From the NCBI GenBank assembly GCA_963823895.1, contig CAWGNG010000028.1, forward strand, positions 124,001 to 188,000: a stretch of 64,000 bases of DNA. Direction: 5' to 3'. Source of the DNA: G963675935 sp963823895 (GTDB lineage: Bacteria; Planctomycetota; Planctomycetia; Pirellulales; Thermoguttaceae). Of this stretch, positions 46,208 through 54,409 are shown one piece after another. Within the stretch, counting starts at the first letter, position 1; the number at the start of each line of letters is the position of its first letter. Below the pieces are notes generated by a model. The model saw only the letters and a program-made list of their open reading frames with translations, made no database searches and was not told the DNA's origin. Made by a program: the position numbers and the translations under genes.

Positions 46208-46250
46208 TCCCAAGCCGAATGTCGAGGGTTCGAACCCCTTCTGCCGCTCA
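46190..46250 (+). other. tRNA-like 3' fragment (candidate attachment site)
   Basis: GAGGG-TTCGAAC-CCCTT forms a normal T-arm (one G-T pair), followed by an acceptor-like CTGCCGCT. The 5' partner GCGGCAG, D-arm and anticodon arm are missing within normal tRNA distance. A terminator follows directly. This is what remains after an element has recombined with a tRNA 3' end, or a decayed tRNA gene. Confidence 0.55.
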
Positions 46251-46254
46251 GTAG

Positions 46255-46290
46255 AACGCCATAAGCCATAAGGGTTTATGGCGTTTTTCT
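46255..46290 (+). terminator. Intrinsic terminator after the tRNA-like fragment
   Basis: AACGCCATAA (46255-46264) pairs with TTATGGCGTT (46276-46285), loop GCCATAAGGGT, followed by TTTCTTTT. It works rightward and would end the tRNA transcript. Confidence 0.8.
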
Positions 46291-46564
46291 TTTGTGCTTT
46301 ATGCTTTCTGTCGCCAATTCTCGGGAAAAGCGAAGCGGATTCAATTACGGGTCGTTTTCGGGTTTCACCGCTCTCGTCTTGGTCGTTTCGCCACACTGCC
46401 CACTCGGTCCCCAGGCCAATCGACTTGCCGACCGCCGCCATCAACGCCCGACTTCCCCTCACAATCGATTGAATCTCGGCACAGGTTGTATCGACGGCCC
46501 GCCTTCCGTGGTATAGTTGGACGGTTGTTCTTGCTATGGTAGCGTTGTCCCCAGGAGAAATAGC

Positions 46565-46774
46565 GTGGCAGTCAAGATCATGTTGCGTGAGCGGGAGTCG
46601 ATTCAGGAGGCAGTGCGTCGGTTCCGGAAGATTGTGGACCGTTCGGGGCTGAAGCGTGAGGTGCGGAGTCGAGAGTATTACGAGAAGCCTTCGGATGTGA
46701 AACGAAAAGCAAGGAATCGTGCCATTCGACGGGCGCAGGCCCAGTCTCGACCGAAGGTCGAAGGGCGGACCTAG
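46565..46774 (+). CDS. rpsU: 30S ribosomal protein S21
   Basis: A 69-residue basic protein starting at GTG (VAVKIMLRERESIQEAVRRF), with RKIVDRSGLKREVRSREYYE and a C-terminal KARNRAIRRAQAQ, all typical of S21. AGGAG lies 8 bp before the GTG. S21 helps the small subunit recognise mRNA starts. A nearly perfect MITE begins 15 bp past its stop, which may affect the 3' end of the transcript. Confidence 0.95.
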   Translation: MAVKIMLRERESIQEAVRRFRKIVDRSGLKREVRSREYYEKPSDVKRKARNRAIRRAQAQSRPKVEGRT

Positions 46775-46788
46775 GGCAGAAGGAGTTC

Positions 46789-46952
46789 CTAGTGTAGTGC
46801 GTCACGCTATTGGGGTTTTATAAATCACGGGATTGACAGGTGGGGCAGACATTCCTGTCTGCCAGGCTTGCCCGATTTCCCTGGCAGACAGGAATGTCTG
46901 CCCCACCTGTTGCCCTTCCGTAAAGTCACTCAATTGTGAATCACTACACTAG
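46789..46952. mobile_element. 164-bp MITE, copy 2 (inverted)
   Basis: The reverse complement of the element at 15734-15897, 162 of 164 positions identical. It has the same CTAG borders and GTGTAGTG ends. It begins 15 bp after rpsU. A fragment of the GGGGGACAG palindrome follows at ~46996. Confidence 0.92.
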
Positions 46953-47127
46953 CAAATGAAAACAAGCAAAGGAACAGTTGCTGCCCCGGCTGAAAAGGGG
47001 GACAGGCGCGCTTATTAGCGAGTGGTGAGAATTCTGGGTGCGGGACGAAGTGCGTCGAGAAAGAGTGCCTTTCCGTGTATTGGGCTCACGTACCCTCCCG
47101 GCCCCCCCGCCCCGCGCATCCCGCTCG

Positions 47128-47760
47128 CTACCGCCGAAGCGTCTTCACCCAAGCCCGAAACGATCGTATCCAGGTGGTCTCGTCGGTTTCATCGCGGCGA
47201 GCGAGGAACCGCTCCACCTCGTCTAGCGGCAGAAACGGAAACGACGGGCTGATCGTCTGCCGGGCATACGTCCCGTCCGATTGAAGCTGAAGAACTTTCA
47301 GCGTTGCCCCGTCATAGATCCACACCTCGGGCACGCGGAGAGTCGCGTAGATTCCGAGTTGATCGAGCGAGCTGCTGGAAATATCGACCTCGACCGCCAG
47401 ATCGGGCGGCGGATCGATGCGCAGGTCGATCTCGTCGCGGCCGCGGACACGCGACTCGTTGGCGATGTAGTACGATTCGTCCGCCTCCAGGCCGCGCTCA
47501 TCCCATTCGGCTTTCAGCGTGGTCGAGCCTGCGCTGCTGATGGGGATGCCCAATTCCTCCGTGGCCGCCTCAATCATGCGTCCGATGAAGCGCTTCGCCC
47601 GCTCGTGTTCCCTCGACGGCGACATCATTTCCAGGTACCCCCGATCGTAGGCAAACCGCGTGCCGTGATTTCTCGTATCGGCCAGGACAGACTCGAACGT
47701 CGGCCAGGAAATGCCCGACAGGACCAGGCGCGTTTCTGGTTGTGAACTGCCAATCGACAT
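47128..47760 (-). CDS. Uma2-family (DUF820) putative endonuclease
   Basis: A 210-residue protein of the Uma2 family, which has a PD-(D/E)XK-type restriction-endonuclease-like fold. The catalytic motif is seen in RGRDEIDLRIDPPPDLAVEV; DLAVEVDIS matches the family signature, and the C-terminus has RVPEVWIYDG. Such genes are very numerous in planctomycetes and cyanobacteria, and their role is unknown. GAGGAG precedes the ATG at 47760. It diverges from the sigma-54 regulator gene, 145 bp away. Confidence 0.9.
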   Translation of the reverse strand: MSIGSSQPETRLVLSGISWPTFESVLADTRNHGTRFAYDRGYLEMMSPSREHERAKRFIGRMIEAATEELGIPISSAGSTTLKAEWDERGLEADESYYIANESRVRGRDEIDLRIDPPPDLAVEVDISSSSLDQLGIYATLRVPEVWIYDGATLKVLQLQSDGTYARQTISPSFPFLPLDEVERFLARRDETDETTWIRSFRAWVKTLRR

Positions 47761-47905
47761 CGCAAACTCCTCAACAAGCGCACCACCCATCGGTATTGTA
47801 GCGTGGTTTCGGGCCAGCGTAAAGGGCGACGAACGGGCATTGCCGCGGAATTCCCCTCTTTGGCGGTTCTGGTCGGTTCAGTGGCGATACGCTATCATCG
47901 TTGCC

Positions 47906-49309
47906 ATGAGCGCCGCTGAAGCCAAACCAACCAACCACTCGTTCGATCCGCCCGCCGAAGTCCTCATCATCGACAACGACCAGTCGCACGCCGAGACCGT
48001 GGCCGATAGCCTGGAAAGGGTCGGCTTTCGCTGCCGCGTGGCGACCTCGGGCAACGAAGGGGCGCGGCTGATCGAAGAGGCCCCCTTCGACGTGGTGATT
48101 ACCGACCTGGTGATGAGCGACATCGACGGCCTGGGCATCCTCGGCCGGTCGAAGGCCGAGCAGCCCAACGCCGAAGTGATCCTCATGACCGGCCACGGCA
48201 CGGTCGCCTCGGCCGTCGAAGCGATGCGCAACGGGGCGTTCAACTATCTGTTGAAACCGCTCGATATCGCCCAGCTTCGGGCTAGCGCCGAGAAGGCCGT
48301 CGAAAGCTCGCGGCTGAAACGGGCGAACATCGAACTGAAACGCCGCCTCGACGAGCGCTTCGGCTTCGAGGGGGTCGTCGGCGACAGCCCGCAGATGCGC
48401 GACGTGATCGAACGGCTCAAACGCATCGCCCCCACCAACGCCAGCGTGTTGATTCAGGGCGAAACCGGCACCGGCAAGGAACTGGTCGCGCAGGCGATCC
48501 ACCAGAACAGCCCGCGGAAGAACAAGCCGTTCGTGGCCCTCAACTGCGCGGCGTTGAGCGAGAACATTTTGGAGAGCGAACTGTTCGGCCACGTGAGGGG
48601 GGCGTTCACCGACGCCTCGGCCGATCGCGTCGGCAAGTTCGAGTACGCCCACGGCGGCACGATGTTTCTCGACGAGGTCGGCGACATGCCCTTGGCCACG
48701 CAGATCAAACTGCTCCGCGTGTTGGAAAACGGCGAGATCACCCGCGTCGGCTCGAACCATCCGATCAAAGTGAACGTGCGGATCCTCTCGGCCACGAATC
48801 GGAATCTGGAAGACTCGATCGAAGCCGGCACGTTCCGCAGCGATCTGTATCACCGGCTCAAAGTGGTGACGATCCGCCTGCCGACGTTGCGCGAGCGGAG
48901 CCAGGACATCCCGATTTTGATCGACTATTTCATCCGCCAGTTCTCCGCTCGGCACGGCAAACAGATCCGCGGCATGTCGCCGGCCGCGCGGCGAAAGCTG
49001 CTGAGTTTCGAGTGGCCCGGCAACGTGCGGCAGCTTCGCAACGTGGTCGAGAGCATGGTGGTGGTCGATTACGATGGCCTGCTCGATACCGACGACTTGC
49101 CCGAAGAGTTTTCCGCCCCCGCCGAGCCCGCCGGCGAATCCTCGACCGCCTCGCTGACGGCGCTGGTCGGCAAGCCGCTGGCCGAGTTGGAAAAGCTCTT
49201 CGTTTCCGAAACCCTTCGCTTGACCGCCGGCAACCGCGAGGAGGCCGCCAAAATGCTCGGCATCAGTGAACGGACGCTCTACCGGAAGATCAAGGAGTTC
49301 GGGCTGTAA
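47906..49309 (+). CDS. NtrC-type sigma-54-dependent response regulator
   Basis: A 467-residue protein. Receiver domain at ~18-130 (VLIIDNDQSH, phospho-Asp in VVITDLVMSD, Lys in LLKPLD); AAA+ domain at ~150-390 with Walker A GETGTGKE near residue 184, the sigma-54 contact loop GAFTDA and Walker B MFLDEVGD; Fis-type HTH at the end (REEAAKMLGISERTLYRKIK). It activates sigma-54 promoters after phosphorylation by a histidine kinase, which is not in this window. TATCAT (47893-47898) lies only 7 bp before the ATG, so the transcript may be leaderless. Confidence 0.94.
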   Translation: MSAAEAKPTNHSFDPPAEVLIIDNDQSHAETVADSLERVGFRCRVATSGNEGARLIEEAPFDVVITDLVMSDIDGLGILGRSKAEQPNAEVILMTGHGTVASAVEAMRNGAFNYLLKPLDIAQLRASAEKAVESSRLKRANIELKRRLDERFGFEGVVGDSPQMRDVIERLKRIAPTNASVLIQGETGTGKELVAQAIHQNSPRKNKPFVALNCAALSENILESELFGHVRGAFTDASADRVGKFEYAHGGTMFLDEVGDMPLATQIKLLRVLENGEITRVGSNHPIKVNVRILSATNRNLEDSIEAGTFRSDLYHRLKVVTIRLPTLRERSQDIPILIDYFIRQFSARHGKQIRGMSPAARRKLLSFEWPGNVRQLRNVVESMVVVDYDGLLDTDDLPEEFSAPAEPAGESSTASLTALVGKPLAELEKLFVSETLRLTAGNREEAAKMLGISERTLYRKIKEFGL

Positions 49310-49356
49310 ACGCGCCGGTCCAACGACGAAAGCGAGTTTGCAGGGGAAGAGAGCAC

Positions 49357-49671
49357 ATGGATTTGCCCGAAGCATACCTGGCATATATGCAGAGTGGCCG
49401 GCCCGTCGAGGGCGAGCTCTCTGTAGATCCTGGTTGGTTCCAGCTCTGGCCAGTCGATGAACTCGATGAACTCAATCAGGGCTACCGGGCCGCAGAGTGG
49501 TTACCGAAGTTCAGAGGATTCGGGTCGAATGGTGGCGGCGAAATGCTGGCGTTTGACCCGGAGGACCGGATTGTCACGATTCCGTTTATCCCCATGGATG
49601 AGAAAGAACCACGATTGGTTGCAGAGAGTTGGATTGAATTTGAGACAAAAATGCTCAATGGGCATCATTAG
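49357..49671 (+). CDS. SMI1/KNR4 (SUKH)-family protein
   Basis: A 104-residue acidic protein with the SUKH pattern (WPVDELDELNQGYRAAEWLP, FGSNGGGEMLAFDP). SUKH proteins are often immunity proteins against contact-dependent or polymorphic toxins, but many stand alone. No toxin gene is next to it. GGGGAAGAGAG precedes the ATG. It starts 47 bp after the sigma-54 regulator. Confidence 0.8.
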   Translation: MDLPEAYLAYMQSGRPVEGELSVDPGWFQLWPVDELDELNQGYRAAEWLPKFRGFGSNGGGEMLAFDPEDRIVTIPFIPMDEKEPRLVAESWIEFETKMLNGHH

Positions 49672-49744
49672 ACTGAGTATGACCGGCGTGGCGACCACCG
49701 CATGTTGAAGGCTTATTCGACGTAAGAATGTTGCCCGCACTGGA

Positions 49745-49935
49745 GCGACGATGGCCTCGACTCACGTGCCTTTTCACTAGCCCAGGCGGGTACGCCTGTG
49801 GAGACTTCAGCCCCTTCAGGGGCGGCGATTGGCCTGCCTGCCGGTCCCGCCCCTGAAGGGGCTAAGAAGAAAAGAAAGCGATATCTCGCCCTCGATCTGC
49901 AGGCGTAAACGCCTGGGCTTAGGAAAAGGCGCGTA
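49745..49935. repeat. Complex nested hairpin repeat
   Basis: Outer arms CCCAGGCGGGTACGCCTG (~49780) and CAGGCGTAAACGCCTGGG (~49900) enclose an inner AGCCCCTTCAGGGGCGG / CCCGCCCCTGAAGGGGCT pair. The outer arm matches the fragment translated in the galactosidase (1083-1122). It fills the gap between the SUKH gene and the next small gene. Confidence 0.8.
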
Positions 49936-50057
49936 CGCAAAAGTATCCTCCGTCTTTGGCCCAAGTGAGTGAGTCTGTCCGCCTTTTCGTTCCCAACTTT
50001 CGTTTTTTTGACCAGTGGCCGCGTAAGAGGTACGATCGTTCTATTGAGGTCTCGCCT

Positions 50058-50321
50058 ATGCCAATCCATTTAACCGAAGCACAGTGGGCCGACGTGACGC
50101 AAGGGAATGAAGTTCCCGTGCGGGTTTGTAATCCTGCCCAGAATGCGTCGTTCGTGCTCGTAAGGGCGGATGTGTACGAGCGATTCAAGTCCCTGTTCGA
50201 GGAAGATCCGGTGACCGAGCAGGAGCGACTGTTCCAACTACAGCAGTTTGGAAAACGCGCCGGATGGGACGACCCGGGAATGGATGTCTACGACGATCTT
50301 GATGCCCGCAGGAACATCTAG
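50058..50321 (+). CDS. Small hypothetical protein, antitoxin-like
   Basis: An 87-residue acidic protein: MPIHLTEAQWADVTQGNEVP, then VRVCNPAQNASFVLVRADVY and a tail rich in Asp (WDDPGMDVYDDLDARRN). It resembles the small proteins placed before PIN or RelE-type toxins in planctomycetes. No toxin follows; a hairpin repeat comes directly after. GAGG stands before the ATG at 50058. The role is a guess. Confidence 0.6.
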   Translation: MPIHLTEAQWADVTQGNEVPVRVCNPAQNASFVLVRADVYERFKSLFEEDPVTEQERLFQLQQFGKRAGWDDPGMDVYDDLDARRNI

Positions 50322-50332
50322 CGGCACGCGGC

Positions 50333-50407
50333 GTTTAGCCGGCGACCTTGTTCGCCGCGGAGCGATGTGGTTCGGCCAAGCGCGGCGAACAAGTTCGCCG
50401 GCTAAAC
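50333..50407. repeat. GTTTAGC-ended hairpin repeat, copy D
   Basis: GTTTAGCCGGCGACCTTGTT and its near complement ending GGCTAAAC form arms of ~27 nt. The ends match copies A-C; the interior is different, yet both arms changed together. Confidence 0.85.
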
Positions 50408-50482
50408 TTCCGTTCTGAATCGCGCCAATCGCACGTTCCAGACTGTCGCATCGCCGTTTTCAGAAATTCTTTCGTATTCTAG

Positions 50483-50516
50483 TTGACTTTTGAACGATAT
50501 CAGTAATAATTATCAG
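50483..50516 (+). promoter_or_regulatory. Candidate promoter with Fur/PerR-like operator
   Basis: TTGACT (50483-50488) and TAATTA (50507-50512; 18-nt spacer) make a fair promoter. The -10 lies within GATATCAGTAATAATTATC (50496-50514), an AT-rich near-palindrome like the Fur/PerR box. A repressor bound there would block the promoter, fitting self-control by the gene that follows. Confidence 0.55.
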
Positions 50517-50533
50517 TAGTGAGATTGAAAGCA

Positions 50534-50932
50534 ATGAATAGCCAGTCTCCTCAACGCCATTCCCGACAACGTCAAGTGATTTTGGAGGAACTCCAAAAAC
50601 TCACGACGCACCCCACTGCGGTGGGTTTGTATGAAATTGTCCGTCAGCGGCTGCCTAAGATCAGCCTTGGGACCGTGTATCGGAATCTCGATCTATTGAC
50701 CAGGACGGGCATAATACAAAAGTTGCAGTTCGGCGGCGAAGAGGCTCGATTTGACGGCAGCCCGACCCCTCACCAACACATTCGTTGCGTGAAATGCGGC
50801 CGGGTGGACGATATTCACGGCCCCCCGCTTGACCTTTTGGGGGGTGCAACGGATGATTTCAACGATTACTGCGTTCTCGGACATCGAGTCGAGTTTTTCG
50901 GCGTCTGTCCGCGGTGCAAAGACTTGCCTTAA
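50534..50932 (+). CDS. Fur-family regulator, probably PerR
   Basis: A 132-residue metal-dependent repressor. Winged helix at ~10-80 (RHSRQRQVILEELQKL, PKISLGTVYRNLDLLTRTGI); the metal-binding HQHIRCVKCGRVDDI and the C-terminal FFGVCPRCKDLP supply the CXXC pairs of the structural zinc site. Ferritin and peroxiredoxin genes directly downstream argue for PerR (peroxide sensing by Fe-catalysed His oxidation) rather than Fur. An upstream GTG (50519) in frame is less likely as start. Confidence 0.88.
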   Translation: MNSQSPQRHSRQRQVILEELQKLTTHPTAVGLYEIVRQRLPKISLGTVYRNLDLLTRTGIIQKLQFGGEEARFDGSPTPHQHIRCVKCGRVDDIHGPPLDLLGGATDDFNDYCVLGHRVEFFGVCPRCKDLP

Positions 50933-50953
50933 CCCAGGATAGGAGCACGGATC

Positions 50954-51448
50954 ATGTTGAGTCAGAAAGTTCAAGACGCCTTCAACAAGCAGATCAACGC
51001 CGAACTGCACTCGTCGTATCTGTACCTGTCGATGGCGGCCTATTTCGAGGCGAAAGACCTCAAAGGCATGGCCCATTGGATGACCATCCAGGCCAACGAG
51101 GAGAAGGGGCACGGGATGCGTCTCTTCGATTTCATCAACGACCGCAGCGGCCGGGTGACGTTGACGCAGATCGAGGCCCCGAAGACCGAGTGGAAGTCGC
51201 CGCTGGAGGCTTTTGAGGACGCCTACAAGCACGAAGTCAAGATCACCGGCATGATTAACGAACTGTTCACGCTGGTGGCGATCGAGAAGGACGGTGCCGG
51301 CCACGATTTCCTCGAATGGTTCTGCCGCGAGCAGGTCGAGGAAGAGGCCAACGCGCAGTTGATCGTCGCCCAACTGAAACTCGTCGGCGACAACGGCGTC
51401 GGGCTGTATCTGCTCGACCAGGAATTGGGCAAACGTTCGGCGGAATAG
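50954..51448 (+). CDS. Ferritin
   Basis: A 164-residue bacterial non-haem ferritin. Ferroxidase ligands are seen in NAELHSSYLYLSM (Glu17) and NEEKGHGMRLFDF (Glu50, His53), and in EWFCREQVEEEANA on the fourth helix. Twenty-four copies form a shell that oxidises and stores iron, keeping it from reacting with peroxide. AGGATAGGAG precedes the ATG. It starts 21 bp after the regulator, so it is in the same operon. Confidence 0.95.
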   Translation: MLSQKVQDAFNKQINAELHSSYLYLSMAAYFEAKDLKGMAHWMTIQANEEKGHGMRLFDFINDRSGRVTLTQIEAPKTEWKSPLEAFEDAYKHEVKITGMINELFTLVAIEKDGAGHDFLEWFCREQVEEEANAQLIVAQLKLVGDNGVGLYLLDQELGKRSAE

Positions 51449-51477
51449 AGCGAGAGACGGGGAAGAGGCAAATGAGA

Positions 51478-51706
51478 TAACCACGGAGACACGGAGGACA
51501 CGGAGAAAGAAGAAAGAAATGATAAGATGACCGCAGAGGACGCGGAGAACGCAGAGGAGTGAGTTGCGAAGGGAGTTCTTCTTGAGAAGCCAGATGACGC
51601 TAGCCCAATGAACACACTCATTCCCTTGGCCTTCTTCCCTCTGCGTTCTCTGCGTCCTCTGCGGTTCACTCTCTCCTTTATCTCCGTGCCCTCCGTGTCT
51701 CCGTGG
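51478..51706. repeat. CACGGAG-type nested inverted repeat
   Basis: CCACGGAGACACGGAGGACA at the left and its complement CTCCGTGTCTCCGTGG at the right enclose a second pair, CGCAGAGGACGCGGAG / CTGCGTCCTCTGCGG. The arms have an 8-9-nt period. Repeats of this kind are widespread in bacterial genomes. It separates ferritin from peroxiredoxin. Confidence 0.85.
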
Positions 51707-51754
51707 TGAGATTTCTTCGATTTTACAAACGAACCGGATGAAAGGGACTCTCAC

Positions 51755-52345
51755 ATGTGTACTCTGGTGACGAAACCGGCCCCCGATTTCACCGCCCAGG
51801 CGGTGATGCCCGACAACTCGTTCGCGGAGGTGAAACTGTCGTCGTATCGCGGAAAATACGTGGTGTTGTTCTTTTACCCGCTCGATTTCACCTTTGTTTG
51901 TCCGTCGGAGATCATCGCGTTCGACGCGGCGTTGGCGAAGTTTCAGAAGAAGAACGCCCAGGTGCTGGGCTGCTCGGTCGATTCGCACTTCACGCATCTG
52001 GCCTGGAAGAACACGCCACGCAAGCAGGGCGGCATCGGCCCGATCCAGTATCCGCTGATCTCCGATCTGAAGAAGCAGATTTCGCGGGACTACGGCGTGC
52101 TGCTCGATGCCGGCCACGCCCTGCGCGGGCTATTCTTGATCGACAAGGCGGGCGTCGTGCGGCACGCCCTGATCAACGACCTGCCGATCGGCCGCAGCGT
52201 CGACGAAGCGATCCGCGTGCTCGACGCCTTGCAGTTCCACGAGCAAAACGGCGACGTCTGCCCCGCCAATTGGCACCAGGGGGAAGAGGCGATGAAGCCG
52301 ACCGCCGAGGGCGTAGCGTCGTATTTGGCGAAGCACGATAAGTAA
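51755..52345 (+). CDS. 2-Cys peroxiredoxin (AhpC/TSA family)
   Basis: A 196-residue thiol peroxidase. The peroxidatic Cys is in FYPLDFTFVCPSE; the resolving Cys is in NGDVCPANWHQG. GVLRG-type loop seen as ALRGLFLIDKAG. It reduces hydrogen and organic peroxides with electrons from thioredoxin or AhpF-type partners; none is encoded nearby. It lies in the PerR-ferritin cluster, but the 307-bp repeat-filled gap may give it its own promoter. ATG at 51755 follows GAAAGGGA. Confidence 0.95.
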   Translation: MCTLVTKPAPDFTAQAVMPDNSFAEVKLSSYRGKYVVLFFYPLDFTFVCPSEIIAFDAALAKFQKKNAQVLGCSVDSHFTHLAWKNTPRKQGGIGPIQYPLISDLKKQISRDYGVLLDAGHALRGLFLIDKAGVVRHALINDLPIGRSVDEAIRVLDALQFHEQNGDVCPANWHQGEEAMKPTAEGVASYLAKHDK

Positions 52346-52399
52346 GGCGGTATAATGTAGGGCGGAGGTGAAACGGATGGTCTTCGATCATCCGTAGCT

Positions 52400-53698
52400 A
52401 TGAGCGACATCGTCGTCAGAATCGCGTTGGAAAGCTGGGGGGTGCTGGGCGAAATGGCGCCCTACCTGCTGTTCGGCTTTCTGATGGCGGGCGTTCTCTC
52501 GATCTGCATCTCGCCGGAGTTCATCGAGCGGCACCTCGGCGGCCGCGGCTTTGGACCGGTGGTCAAGGCGGCGCTGTTCGGCGTGCCGTTGCCGCTGTGT
52601 TCGTGCGGAGTGATTCCGGTGGCGGCATCGTTCCGCCGCCACGGGGCCAGCCGCGCCGCCGCCACCTCGTTTCTGCTCTCCACGCCGCAGACCGGCGTCG
52701 ATAGCATCGCGATCACCTACGCGCTGCTCGGAACGGCCTTCGCCGTCTATCGTCCGATCATCGCGCTGGCCACCGGTCTGTTGGGCGGGCTGCTGGTAAT
52801 GCTCTTTACGCGAGCGAACGGCCGCAACGGCACTGTTGAAGAGCCGTCGCCCGAGTGCCACGAAAGTTGCTGCTCGCCGGAAGGCTCGAAACGCAACGTG
52901 GTATGGAGGGCGTTGGAGTACGGCTTCGTCACACTGCCCCGCGACATCGGGCTCGCGCTGCTGGTCGGAGTCGTGATCGCAGGAGCCATCACCGCGTTTC
53001 TGCCGGTCGACGCGTTGAAACCGTATCTACCCGGCGGAGTGCTTTCGATCCTCTTGATGATGGCCTTGGGCATCCCGATTTACGTCTGCGCCTCGGCTTC
53101 GGTGCCGATCGCGGCGGGGCTGATCCACGCGGGCGCGTCGCCCGGAGCGGTGTTGGCGTTCTTGATCGCCGGCCCGGCATCGAACGCCGCGACGATCACG
53201 ACCGTGTGGAAACTGCTCGGCCGGCGCACCGTTCTTCTCTACCTCTTGACGATCGCGATAAGCGCCGTCGGCGCGGGCCTGCTGCTCGATTGGCTGCTGC
53301 CGACCTTGCAGCTCAAAGTGCCCGACTTGAGCGAAAAATGCCACGAAGCCATGAAGGGCGGCTGGGTATCGGCTTCCTGGGCGATCCTCCTGCTGGCGGT
53401 GCTGGCCTATTCGTATGCGGCGACGTTCTTGCAGAAGAAGGGGACGGAGCAGGTCGTTGCGGGGCATTCCCACGAAGCGGAATCGTCTCCCCAACGCCTC
53501 GAACTTGCCATCGACGGCATGACGTGCAGCCATTGCGTCGCCGCCATTACTCGCACGTTGAAGGAATGCGACGGCGTCGCGTCGGTCCATGTCGATCTTG
53601 CCACGGGGCGAGTTGTTGTTTTGGGCGAACATCTGCATTTTGAGCGACTCGCAGCCGCCATCGCCCAAGTTGGTTATGCGGGGAGGGTCGTCTCATAG
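52400..53698 (+). CDS. SO_0444-family Cu/Zn exporter fused to a heavy-metal-associated domain
   Basis: A 432-residue membrane protein. About eight to ten membrane helices; the motif PLPLCSCGVIPVAASFR with CSCG and the later SASVPIAAGLIHAGASPGA mark the permease family. A Cys-rich cytoplasmic loop (ECHESCCSPEG) may bind metal. Residues ~365-432 are a heavy-metal-associated domain with GMTCSHC near residue 372. It probably exports copper or zinc. It follows the peroxiredoxin by 54 bp, so metal and peroxide defence are likely linked in one operon. Confidence 0.9.
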   Translation: MSDIVVRIALESWGVLGEMAPYLLFGFLMAGVLSICISPEFIERHLGGRGFGPVVKAALFGVPLPLCSCGVIPVAASFRRHGASRAAATSFLLSTPQTGVDSIAITYALLGTAFAVYRPIIALATGLLGGLLVMLFTRANGRNGTVEEPSPECHESCCSPEGSKRNVVWRALEYGFVTLPRDIGLALLVGVVIAGAITAFLPVDALKPYLPGGVLSILLMMALGIPIYVCASASVPIAAGLIHAGASPGAVLAFLIAGPASNAATITTVWKLLGRRTVLLYLLTIAISAVGAGLLLDWLLPTLQLKVPDLSEKCHEAMKGGWVSASWAILLLAVLAYSYAATFLQKKGTEQVVAGHSHEAESSPQRLELAIDGMTCSHCVAAITRTLKECDGVASVHVDLATGRVVVLGEHLHFERLAAAIAQVGYAGRVVS

Positions 53699-53835
53699 TA
53701 GTGTTTCCTGGCGAATCGGAAGTGTGTAGAATGGCTTTTCGGCTGTGGTAACCGAGACCTGAGGTGATGGCGGACGCGCAAGACACGGGCTCGACGGACG
53801 AACAAGAATCGCTCTCCAATAGCAGAGAAACTGCC

Positions 53836-54096
53836 ATGCCTGAGATCAGCAGGTTTTTTGGAATGGTCGTCACCATGTGCTATAACGACCATGCACCGCC
53901 GCATTTTCATGTTCGGTACGGCGGACAAAAGGCTCTGATCAGCATAAACCCGCCAACCGTCTTGGAAGGGCGGCTTTCTCCACGACCGCTGGGACTGGTT
54001 GTGGAGTGGGCTTCTTTGCACCGGGAAGAATTGTCGAAGAATTGGGATTTGGCACGGCAAGAGGCCGCGCTCAACAGAATAGCGCCTTTGGAGTAA
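53836..54096 (+). CDS. DUF4160 family protein
   Basis: An 86-residue protein starting MPEISRFFGMVVTMCYNDHA, with PPHFHVRYGGQKALISI, the hallmark of DUF4160. The frame is open upstream to 53764 but family members begin at this Met. DUF4160 genes are nearly always followed by DUF2442, as here (4 bp), and the pair is suspected to be a toxin-antitoxin module. No activity is established. Confidence 0.88.
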   Translation: MPEISRFFGMVVTMCYNDHAPPHFHVRYGGQKALISINPPTVLEGRLSPRPLGLVVEWASLHREELSKNWDLARQEAALNRIAPLE

Positions 54097-54100
54097 TGTC

Positions 54101-54409
54101 ATGTTGCAAGATATTGTTGAAGTTCGGCCTATCGAGGGCTATCGGCTTCTTCTCAGATTTGAAGACGGTGTCGAAGGCGTTGTGGACGTGGCGACCATGG
54201 TCCGTTTCGACGGTGTTTTTGCTCCCCTGCGGAATCGCGAGGAGTTCTTGAAGGTCTCCGTCAATCCCGAGATTGGGACGATTTGCTGGCCGAATGGCGC
54301 CGATCTCGACCCCGACGTCTTATATGCCCGCGTTACCGGCGAAGCAATCCCGCAGTTCGACACGATCGCCGGCATTCCCCGTATTGCACAGAATACGCTC
54401 CCGTCATGA
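54101..54409 (+). CDS. DUF2442 family protein
   Basis: A 102-residue protein with the DUF2442 pattern: YRLLLRFEDGVEGVVDVATM, then GVFAPLRNREEFLKVSVNP and a C-terminal TICWPNGADLDPDVLYA. It is the partner of the DUF4160 gene just upstream. Its stop overlaps the ATG of the flavodiiron gene (ATGA), so the three are likely co-transcribed even though their roles look unrelated. Confidence 0.9.
   Translation: MLQDIVEVRPIEGYRLLLRFEDGVEGVVDVATMVRFDGVFAPLRNREEFLKVSVNPEIGTICWPNGADLDPDVLYARVTGEAIPQFDTIAGIPRIAQNTLPS

Noticed and set aside
46130..46250. Complete tRNA gene
   Set aside because: AGCGGC near 46145 could pair with GCCGCT, but the span would be ~104 nt and no D-arm or anticodon arm forms. Only the 3' part is tRNA-like.
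46208..46462. N-terminal extension of the minus-strand ORF, containing KGFEPST
   Set aside because: This peptide is the antisense of a tRNA T-arm, a common false ORF. I start the gene downstream at 46207.
47771..49384. 537-codon open frame on the minus strand
   Set aside because: Antisense of the sigma-54 response regulator.
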